The notes below the pieces were generated by a model that was given only the letters and a program-made list of their open reading frames with translations, had not been told where the DNA came from and did not search any database. 25,477 nucleotides of DNA, taken from assembly GCA_943704495.1 (NCBI GenBank), contig CALSCR010001343.1:1-25477 (forward strand), in the 5' to 3' direction. The DNA comes from Pigoraptor chileana. Its lineage: Eukaryota; Opisthokonta; Filasterea. Positions 17,637-25,477 of the stretch are shown piece after piece. A program made the translations under genes and the position numbers. Position 1 is the stretch's first letter; each line of letters opens with the position of its first letter.

Positions 17637-17998
17637 TTTTTGTTCGAATGTTAATACCGCCTCGAAACTTGTGTAAAAAATATATGTGTATGCAGCTGAT
17701 TCCCAAAAGGAAGACCGATCGGAGCGAATAACTCTGAGGCATGTGCGGGGCATATGTGAAATATGGTATTGTACATCGATGCGTGTAACAAAGATCCGTA
17801 TGCGCGGCGGTCACTTGACACGTGCAGTAGTCGGGACGGCGGCTATTGCATCAGGTCACGTGATTGGCGAAATTGTCACAAAGGCATTCGCAAGGGTGAA
17901 GAACTGAAACTTATTCAATAAGACAGTCCATTGTTTGTTTGTTGCAAGGAGTATTCCAGCACTGAAATCCTCGACGCCTCCAGGATGCGCGGTTCATA
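17637..17998. promoter_or_regulatory. Short divergent promoter region between NSUN2 and MTU1
   Basis: Only 362 bp separate the two start codons, so a shared bidirectional promoter is likely. It contains CACGTG at 17819-17824 and 17857-17862. The second is followed directly by ATTGG (an inverted CCAAT box) at 17863-17867. These are motif matches, not demonstrated sites. Confidence 0.5.
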
Positions 17999-19618
17999 AT
18001 GGCCGTGCATTCTACGCGTGTGATTGGCTCCATTGCAGCTGCCGCGCGCAGCTGTGGCCCTTTCGCACTGCGTCCCGTGCACACTCGATTCATCTGCGGT
18101 CAATCAGTCCACACGTCTTCCCAAACGGCATCATCTCCGCCACTAAGAAACAGCGCGTATCCTGCATTGCCTGGTGATTCGTTGACAAACAATGGCTGGG
18201 ATGCGCACGAACCGGTGGACTTTAAAGGAATCTCCGTGCCGTTGCCGCCAGAGCTGCTCCCCGGCGCCGGTCGCGGCATCAAAGTAGTCGTGGGGGTCTC
18301 CGGGGGCGTGGACTCTTCCGTGTCGGCCCTGCTATTAAAACGTGCGGGATATGATGTCCATGGTGTATTTATGAAAAACTGGGACAGTCGCGACGAGGGC
18401 GGCAGTGGGGCTGTCTGCACTGCCGATGAGGACATTCTCAGCGCAAGAAGGACCTGCGAGACGCTCGACATTCCCTTTTCTGATGTTAATTTTGTGAAAG
18501 ATTACTGGTTGGGCGTCTTTGAGGAATTCTTGCGCGACTATGCGGAGGGTATCACTCCAAATCCCGACGTTCTGTGCAATCGCGAAATCAAATTCTCAAA
18601 GTTTTTCGACCACGCGGTGGGGAGGCTGGGGGCTCACTATGTCGCGACTGGCCACTACGCCCGCGTGCGACGGCGCACTTCCATGGGGACTGTGCATCCG
18701 GGCTCTGATGCACAGACAGTACAGCTGGTGAAGTCTCGCGACCTGCGGAAGGACCAGACGCTGTTTCTGTGTTGGGTGCCTGCCAGTGCACTCGCCCGCA
18801 CAATATTTCCCATCGGACACCTGGAGAAGACCACCGTGAAGGAGATTGCACACCGATCGGGACTTTCGCACTCTGCCCAGCGACGTGAGAGTATGGGCAT
18901 CTGCTTTGTTGGCAAGCGGTCGTTTTCCGACTTTATTTCCGATTTCATTCCGGACAACCCTGGCGACGTTGTTACGATCGACGGGCGCGTCGTCGGGAAG
19001 CACAGAGGGTTGCATCACATGACAATCGGCCAACGTGCACGTATCTCCGGTCTTGCAACTGCGGCGCTTGTTGCGTGGAAGGATGTGGCAGGCAACCGCG
19101 TGGTTGTCGTTGATGGTTCCACGCATCCGCTTCTGTATTCGCGGGCATTGGTTACGCTGCCCGGTCACTGGATGGCCGGAGTTCATCCCTTGCGATCCTC
19201 ATTTCAACAGCAAATGAGTGGCGCGGCTGCAAACAGCGACACCGGCGGCGAGATATTACAAAGTGCGCGCCTGGATATGCGATTTCGCCATCAAACGCCA
19301 CTGATCCCGTGCCGAGTGTCTCAGCGGGAGGATGCGGGGCACGACGGGCTGCTTGTTCGTGCGGATGGGATCGAAAACACCGCGTTCATGAAGATGGTTA
19401 CGCCGGGACAAGTCGCTGTCTTTTACGATGGGGATGTATGCTTGGGCGGCGCGTCGATAGAATGCGCGGCTGAGGTGGGGCACGGCGGCAGTGTGCGCCT
19501 GTGGAACGATGTGGTGAGATCCGCAATGTCTGAATCGGGGCCAATGAGAGAGGCTGCGACGTCCTTAAAAGTACTCAAGAAGGATGCATCCGCGAGGAAG
19601 CACACACAAAACATATAG
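17999..19618 (+). CDS. TRMU: Mitochondrial tRNA-specific 2-thiouridylase
   Basis: It is a single exon of 539 aa. The enzyme is the MnmA/MTU1 family member that adds the 2-thio group to the wobble uridine of tRNAs for Lys, Glu and Gln in mitochondria. The PP-loop ATP-binding motif GVSGGVDSSV is at about residues 99-108. Active-site Cys193 is in NPDVLCNREIKF and Cys302 in SMGICFVGKR. HYVATGHYARV and HHMTIGQRARISG are further family blocks, and the C-terminal beta-barrel (FYDGDVCLGGASI) is present. The first ~90 residues are not in bacterial MnmA. They are Arg/Ser/Ala-rich with few acidic residues at the start (MAVHSTRVIGSIAAAARS), as expected of a mitochondrial transit peptide. The start ATG at 17999 is the first in frame. 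The gene has no introns, unlike its divergent neighbour with 18. Confidence 0.95.
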   Translation: MAVHSTRVIGSIAAAARSCGPFALRPVHTRFICGQSVHTSSQTASSPPLRNSAYPALPGDSLTNNGWDAHEPVDFKGISVPLPPELLPGAGRGIKVVVGVSGGVDSSVSALLLKRAGYDVHGVFMKNWDSRDEGGSGAVCTADEDILSARRTCETLDIPFSDVNFVKDYWLGVFEEFLRDYAEGITPNPDVLCNREIKFSKFFDHAVGRLGAHYVATGHYARVRRRTSMGTVHPGSDAQTVQLVKSRDLRKDQTLFLCWVPASALARTIFPIGHLEKTTVKEIAHRSGLSHSAQRRESMGICFVGKRSFSDFISDFIPDNPGDVVTIDGRVVGKHRGLHHMTIGQRARISGLATAALVAWKDVAGNRVVVVDGSTHPLLYSRALVTLPGHWMAGVHPLRSSFQQQMSGAAANSDTGGEILQSARLDMRFRHQTPLIPCRVSQREDAGHDGLLVRADGIENTAFMKMVTPGQVAVFYDGDVCLGGASIECAAEVGHGGSVRLWNDVVRSAMSESGPMREAATSLKVLKKDASARKHTQNI

Positions 19619-20107
19619 GCGATATTTGCCGGGAACAGTATATATATATATATAAATCGTTTTGAAACATCGAATCGTTTTGCAACATTTGCCGAATGAC
19701 CATTCTCCATCATTCTCAGTTTTGCTGACATGCCGAGTCTGCCGAAAAGGTGACCGCAAATTGACAGAGTGATGTAATTCGACGTAATTCCTGCGATAAC
19801 TTCTAATTAAAAAGTGCCGGTTCGGAGAACAAACAACAAAGTCACGAGGTGGCTGAAAAGCGCATCAATAAACACTGAGAGACATAATCGCGGCAGCAAG
19901 CACTTCTACACTACACAAGGCATCTTCTGAAATGTTGTAAGACTTTTCTTTTCTCTTCCAAGCGACGTTATAGTGCCCCTCCTCTCTCCACTCTGCACTT
20001 TCGTGTGTGCTCGCGAAGGCGGTGCTCCGCGGCTGAAAGCCAAGGACAAACAACACAAGCACGCTCACCGTCCATCTCTAGGAAGAAGACCCACGCAACA
20101 AACGAAA
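19619..20107. other. Spacer between MTU1 and GPCR-PIPK genes
   Basis: About 489 bp lie between tandem genes. It holds an AT dinucleotide tract (about 19640-19654) and a two-copy 18-bp tandem repeat with ATCGTTTTG(A/C)AACAT at about 19656-19690. A minimal upstream ORF (ATG TTG TAA) is at 19932-19940, in the probable 5' leader of the receptor gene. No other gene is visible. Confidence 0.5.
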
Positions 20108-22515
20108 ATGAATTCAACCACAGACCCCGAGTACCACTCGGACGCCTCTCGCCTCTACTTTATTGGGGCGACCATCTCCATCTTCTTTTGCGTTTTAATC
20201 ATTGTGCTCTACGCGATGTTTCCAAAGCACCGTAGACACCCCTCCCCCATTGTTCTCTATCGCTCCTTGTGCGATGTTGCGTTCTGCGTCGCACACATCA
20301 TATCGTACGGTCTTGACGAACCGGAAGGTGGATCCTCCGCCTGCAAGGCACTCAGTATGGTCAACCAGGCGGCCGCATTCGCATCCAACGCATGGTACCT
20401 CATGCTGTCGGTGGACCTCTTTCTCGCCATTCGCAACCCTTTCAGCTCACACAACGAGTACACTCCGTTTTATCATATTGCCGTGTGGGGAATGAGTGCG
20501 GCGACGGCGCTGATTCTCGCAGTTGCCAACCGATGGGGCCTGTCCATGTTTCTCTTTTGCTGGATCCGTGTGGAAAACAAGGACGACCTCAACCTGTACA
20601 GCTGGTTCCTGTTTTACGCGCCCATCATGGCCATTACAATCATCTCTGGCGCCGTTTGGATTCTCGCCAAAGTGTCGCTCACGAATGACAACACTGATAG
20701 CGATGCCATCCGCCAGCGTGTGCTCAAGCAGGGCGTGGCGTACGTTGCCGCATTCAGCGTGTACTGGGCATTTACGGGCGCCGTGTGGATCGCTCAGTTT
20801 GTTCACGTGCGCGACAGCGAAAGTGATCTTGCTTACACATCATTTCCCCTGATTGTCGTATTTTCCATCACGATCGGCTTCCGTGGCTTTCTCGATGCGG
20901 TCATGTGGATACGGAACAACAAAGTGACCCCTCGCTTATTCTGGGACCGCCTCTGCGAGATATGTGCGCATGCACGCCTCCGTCTCTCTTCGTCTCGGAA
21001 CGTGCAGACTTCCGCGTCGCTTGTTCAGCCGCTGCTGGCAACCGCATCGAACACTCCTTTATCTTCGGCGGGCGGCGAGGTTGACGAGCCCATCAACAAG
21101 ATTCTCCGAAGGGACGTTATGCGATTGATCTCGTACGGCATCTACCTCCGCGCAATCAAGCCCGACGACGACGAAAGCCGCACTAGCAGCAGGACGAGTC
21201 GTGGTCTTTCGTTTGCATCAACAGGGACGAGTGCGCACGACGTGCACTCGAATGTGGGAATGTCCATTGCAATGACGTCGATGATGTCCCCGCGGACAGA
21301 TGAGGTGGTGCGGGAGCAGCTGCCTCGCCCCTTTGGATCCGGCACGTATGAGTTTGTCGACTATGCACCGGGCGTATTTGCCGGCATACGCCACATCCGC
21401 GGAATTACGCCCGAGGACTATCGGCGGTCGTTTGTGATGGAGGAGAACCAGGAGGCGCAGATGCTTGAGAAGTTCACGGACGGTCGGAGCGGTAGCTTTT
21501 TCTACTTTTGCCACGACATGAGGTGTGTGGGTGTGGAGGTGTATGCTTGTGTTTGCTTGATTGTGTGTCTGTGTGTCTGTGTCTGTGTCTGTGTCTGTGT
21601 CTGTGTCTGTGTCTGTGTCTGCTGCTCGCATTCGCCTTGCACTGCGTCTTCCTTGGTTTTCTCGATGCAGAGCATCCCAAACATCGCGTGTTTTATACTG
21701 TCCCATTCCATTGCGATGCCCTCACACATTTCCTCTGGCAACACATTGCAACAAAACGACGCAGATATATTGTCAAGACAGTCAACGAGACTGAAAAGAA
21801 CCTTCTCCTCCACATTCTTCCCGAGTACCACGACTACATGATTCGCAACCAGAACACGCTTCTCGCTCCAATCGTCGGGCTGCATTCTGTCCGCAAGTCG
21901 TGGGAAAACAAACTCATTACGTTTATTGTCATGTCAAACACCTTCCTCACTGATCTCCCCGAGCGCGATGAAACAAACACAAAGGTGTATTTGGAAAAGT
22001 ACGATCTCAAGGGATCGTGGATCGACCGGGCAACGTTTAAGGCGCCGCAAGTCGATGACCTCGGGCGCACCGACAAGACGCTTAAAGACGCCGACCTCGA
22101 GCGTCGCCACGTGCGCGTTAAGATTGGACACTCCGCCCGCGAAATCATCTCTCAGCAAATTCTGAGCGACGCAACGTTTCTTGAAAGCGTGAATATTATG
22201 GACTATTCGATGCTTGTTGGCATTCGGCACCGCCCGGTGAAGCAGGACGACGCGAACTACGCCTCGCTGTCAATAACTGTCAATTCGCATGTGCCCCTAC
22301 ACCGGCGCTGTCACGGGGGACTGCCCTCGGAAGATGGAGAGTCGCTGTACTTTCTCGGGATCATCGACATGCTGCAAGGATACGACATCAACAAGAAATT
22401 TGAGCATTTTGCCAAGGCGAATGTGCTGAGGAAGGACAAACGTGGCATTTCCGCCGTGGAGCCGCAGTGGTACAGGGAGCGATTCGTCGAGGCCATGAGA
22501 AAGCTCATTGTCTGA
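20108..22515 (+). CDS. Seven-transmembrane receptor fused to phosphatidylinositol phosphate kinase (GPCR-PIPK)
   Basis: Exons are 20108-21522 and 21765-22515, giving 721 aa. The intron (donor AG|GTGTGT, acceptor ACGCAG) is phase 2 and restores FCHDM-R-YIVKT. Seven hydrophobic segments lie at about residues 16-38, 48-68, 85-108, 119-140, 165-187, 208-230 and 245-265. SVDLFLAIRNPF after TM3 takes the place of the DRY region. A Ser/Thr-rich cytosolic linker (about 285-405) leads to a PIPK domain (about 408-721). This has GRSGSFFYF (glycine loop), YIVKT (ATP lysine), YLEKYDLKGSWIDR, MDYSML (about 617-622, catalytic Asp) and FLGIIDMLQGYD (metal-binding Asp). It ends at the activation-loop region VEPQWYRERF. 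It should make a phosphatidylinositol bisphosphate at a membrane under receptor control. The architecture is that of Dictyostelium RpkA and oomycete GPCR-PIPKs. Ligand and exact lipid specificity cannot be read. The start is the first ATG of the frame. Confidence 0.93.
21568..21622. repeat. (TGTGTC)n hexanucleotide repeat in the GPCR-PIPK intron
   Basis: About eight units of GTCTGT, with a leading TGTGTGTC variant, fill the centre of the 242-bp intron that separates the receptor exon from most of the kinase. Confidence 0.9.
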
Positions 22516-23550
22516 GTGTTTGTTTGATGTCTGTTGGTGGTGTGTGGCATCGTCCCTTTTGCAATTGTATGTGCGTACGAACGCGTGTCACTTTCGTGGG
22601 GTGTACGCCCATGCTGTGGTTTTTATGCGCATCTCGCCCTTCTGTGTGTTTTTTCTCGATAATTTTTTCTTGCTCCTCGGGGGCACTTACTGGAATCCAA
22701 CATTTTCCCTTTGATGTATTTTGGAGACTATGGGTCACAAATCACTGTGTCGGGCTTGAAGCCTGCATGTCCGTCTGTACTGCATGAAGCCCATTGTAAG
22801 TCGATGGGCGGTAGCCACGTGACACCTGCAGTTGGCCTTTCCACGGTTCCGTATTCTGTCTTCACCCAACTTCTCTCTCAATCGGCTCATTTTGCTATTG
22901 TGCTTCTTGGAGAGAGAGAGCATCGCGTTTTTTTATTCTTTGTTCTCTCCGTGTGCGTTGCGTGCGCGTTTGCTTTTCGTCGTCGATTTGAACCGCAAGG
23001 TCAAATTGTGAACATATATTTTCTACACAAAAAATGCACCACGCCATTTTCAGGAAGTGCTAACAGTATCATATGCCCAAAGTTATTGTGCATCGCTTGT
23101 TATATATTTTCGCGCACTGCACACACGTATGGTAAGTCCAACACATACATATCTTGTGATTCCGCAGAGTCTGTTGAGATGGACGTGGGTTAACTGCGAC
23201 GACATTTCATTTTTTAACACTTGTGCTACATCTCATTTCCCGGCCAATTGCTGCGCATGTGCGTGCAGTGAATGGTGCGGTGTGTGTGTGTGTGTGTTGT
23301 GTGGATGTGGATGTAGATGTGGATGTGGCCATGCGGATGTGTGTAAGGGGACATGCAGGGTGAGGGAGAAGCGAACAAAAACACGTTAAATTGCATACTT
23401 GTTTGCACAATTGCAATCGCACAATCACAAGTAACTCTCATAGGAAAATGCAGACATCCATGACAACATGCGGCAAACTCACACAGCACAATGCAGACAC
23501 ACTCACCACATACACACACACATACACATACGCATACACATAACTACGCA
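22516..23550. other. Convergent spacer, GPCR-PIPK / ANTH gene
   Basis: About 1 kb lies between the receptor-kinase stop codon and the last supported exon of the minus-strand ANTH gene. It has a GT-rich patch at 23280-23340 and no open frame with family resemblance on either strand. It must contain the 3' untranslated regions. It could hide a very short terminal exon of the ANTH gene if the candidate donor at 23568-23567 is used. Confidence 0.4.
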
Positions 23551-25405
23551 CTAAGACACCAAACCTACCGCCTTCATGGCCGCAATCGTGTGCACGTCCT
23601 CCGCATGCTGCAACTCCAGCTCAACCACGCGTGCCCGAAGTGCCTCAAGCTCCCTCTGCACATCCGGGGGAATATTTGACGTCGAAGTCGAGCCCGTCGC
23701 CCCGCTCTTCTGGTGATGGTGCGCACTGATGTTCACTGGTATGGGCTGCAGATTCAGTGAATCCGCCGGTTTCTCCGACGTTGTTGGGATCGGCGTTGTC
23801 GGCTGCTGGTGCGCCTCAGACACAACATCAAACGGCATCACAAAGTCGAGCAGAGGGCCGGTGAAGGCATTGTCCTTATCGTGTTGCAGCAGTGGCTTTA
23901 CCTCCTGGAACAGGGCGACGTGATGCTCCCACAACGGCAAGAATCTGTCGTAGGACGAAGATCGGATTTCGTGGAGGAGAGTCTGTGTTTTTGTGCGTCC
24001 GTTCATCGGTTGCGTTTGGATGTTGTGTGCACATTGCGAGAAATCAGGATGTGTATAAGAGCCGGGGAAAATATTCGCACGTGTGTGTGCTTGTCCATCT
24101 CAAGGATACTTGTGTGTGTGTGAGTGTGTGTATGTCTGTGTGTGTGAGTGTGTGTGTCAATCTCGAAGTGAAGGGGGCAAGGCAGACGCAATCCACACAT
24201 ATACCAACCGCACACACATTCATTTGAACGTACACACTCACCGTCATCATACTGTGTATGCCCAGCATCTCTTGGGCGAGAGGGACAAGAGCGGAAAGCT
24301 TGGCGTCGGCTTTCTTCTGGAATATCCCAACGAAGACAAGCACACAAACACGCGACGTACGCAACAAACAAACAAACAAACACAAATGTAACAACAACGA
24401 AATCGGTGTTAATAAGGCATGCAGAGTCTTATAGGGGCGGTCATAGTCATGTTTACACAGACTGCGCGCACAGATACCACTCATTGCGCATTGGCAGTAC
24501 GCCAATACACACACACACACACGTGGGACACACACACACGTGGGATGCACACACACGTGGGATGCACACGGATGCAAATACAGTGCGTGCCCATGTTCTC
24601 ACCTTGTGTCTCTCGAGGGCGTCGGAGGCAATGCTCTTGAGAAGGACCTGGTGGTAGTGCACCGCATCCTTTTGCAGCGCTAACAGATCTTTGACAAGGA
24701 CGGCCGATGCTTCAAATCCCTCCATGTTGGCCAGGTGTGCCTTGAATTCTGCTCGCAGCAGTGACAAAGAATGGGCGCAGCGGTCAACAACAGCAACAAC
24801 AGCATACACACAATAAAACAAACAAATAAACAAACAAACAAGAAAATGAACAAATGAAAAAATGAACAAACAACACAAAGTGTTCTGGTAATCGAGGGCG
24901 GAACAGCAGTGCACCGAATGCTTGGATTTGAATCAAAGTTAAATCCCTATCCTATCAAAGGCGCCTTCGACAATGCGGCTGTTATGGATGTGCCGGCACA
25001 AAACATAATAATCCGAACATACCATCAACATGCACACATCCCTCTTCATATCAACACATCCGATGCCTTATATCACACATAATATCACACATGCGCAAAC
25101 CAACCACAATATTAGCTATGCGCACACACCTTCATACATGTATACTTAATGCTACACGTACACACCTCTACATGCGCATGCACACACCATACATAATGTT
25201 ACGCGAACACACACCTTCGACGGGAAGTGTCATGTTCCCTGGAAACGTGGGATGCGTCCGGTGAAAGCCCAACTTTGCTATGAGAAAGCGCACTTGCGCT
25301 GTGATTGCCTGCGTGAAATTCGTAAAGTCCTGTCGCTGCGCCCGCTCAAACTGGTCCAATGCCCCAACGTGTGCGCTGTATTCAGCCACGACCTGCGCGC
25401 ATGTG

Positions 25406-25477
<72 letters not shown>
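23551..25477 (-). CDS. HIP1/Sla2-type ANTH-domain endocytic adaptor (5' end outside window)
   Basis: Exons seen (high to low) are 25392-25215, 24748-24603, 24316-24242 and 23982 to 23551 (stop). Phases agree at each join: GAA-G|AA restores LPVE-E-FKAHL, and the other joins are phase 0. About 277 C-terminal residues are covered; the N-terminus lies beyond the right edge, across a (TG)n intron. The block FLIAKLGFHRTHPTFPGNMTL matches the 'K-x-FH-x-HP-x-FPGN' signature of HIP1/Sla2 ANTH domains, which bind PI(4,5)P2 and link clathrin-coated pits to actin. Helical segments of the ANTH follow (VLVKDLLALQKDAVHYHQVL; KKADAKLSALVPLAQEML). A Pro/Thr/His-rich linker comes next, then a short coiled coil (VQRELEALRARVVELEL). 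The exon may stop at VGLVS*, or splice at GCG|GTAGGT (23569|23568) to an unseen exon. No I/LWEQ (talin-like) actin-binding module is visible. Confidence 0.7.
24509..24572. repeat. Minisatellite with CACACACACGTGGGA units
   Basis: Three head-to-tail units of CA run plus CGTGGGA(T/C), about 17-22 bp each, lie in the intron between two ANTH-gene exons. Each unit creates a CACGTG. Confidence 0.8.
24809..24877. repeat. (AAAC/AAAT)n-like tetranucleotide tract
   Basis: It is a degenerate run of ACAAACAAAT and ATGAACAA units inside the large intron (24749-25214) of the ANTH gene. Confidence 0.75.
25411..25477. repeat. (TG)n microsatellite reaching the window edge
   Basis: At least 33 uninterrupted TG units run to the last base, inside an intron of the ANTH gene, 18 bp beyond the exon boundary at 25392. 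On the gene's sense strand this is a (CA)n tract close upstream of the acceptor. Confidence 0.95.

Noticed and set aside
21502-21885. Minus-strand frames antisense to the GPCR-PIPK intron and kinase exon
   Set aside because: They are (CAGACA)n translations and shadow of the kinase coding strand.

Overview
This window is nuclear DNA from a unicellular eukaryote. Coding blocks are broken by many short GT-AG introns, proteins match eukaryote-specific families, and no operon or Shine-Dalgarno layout is visible. Introns and spacers are crowded with (CA/TG)n, (CT/GA)n and other simple repeats. The lineage cannot be fixed from the sequence. The strongest hint is a 7TM receptor fused to a phosphatidylinositol phosphate kinase, an architecture known from Dictyostelium (RpkA), oomycetes and some other protists.

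Eight genes are supported. From left to right: (1) a minus-strand protein with degenerate leucine-rich repeats (about 538-2228); (2) a plus-strand LRR protein with a C-terminal Cys cluster, LRRC58-like (3221-4822); (3) a minus-strand U1 snRNP splicing factor PRPF39/Prp39 with HAT repeats (5225-7499, one intron); (4) a plus-strand SETD9-like SET-domain protein (8394-10015, five exons, one apparently with a non-AG acceptor); (5) a minus-strand NSUN2/Trm4 RNA m5C methyltransferase (10495-17636), reconstructed as 19 exons whose phases all agree and which give exactly 799 codons plus stop; (6) a plus-strand intronless mitochondrial tRNA 2-thiouridylase MTU1/TRMU (17999-19618); (7) a plus-strand GPCR-PIPK fusion (20108-22515, two exons); (8) a minus-strand, 5'-truncated HIP1/Sla2-type ANTH-domain gene (23551 to beyond the right edge).

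Orientation is -,+,-,+,-,+,+,-, so most genes sit in divergent or convergent pairs. Two tRNA modification genes (NSUN2 and MTU1) share one 362-bp divergent spacer. A lipid kinase predicted to act on phosphoinositides converges on a gene for a phosphoinositide-binding endocytic adaptor. Splice donors are strongly biased to GTG (usually GTGAGT, GTGAGA or GTGTGT).

The most novel item is a dispersed element of about 45 bp, with core TCCATGGGCACAG and tail ACTGACTTGAATC. It occurs in at least seven copies, all inside introns of SETD9 and NSUN2, and most copies are flanked by (CT)n on one or both sides. It looks like an undescribed intron-resident repeat family. No CRISPR array, rRNA, convincing tRNA, virus or complete transposon was seen.
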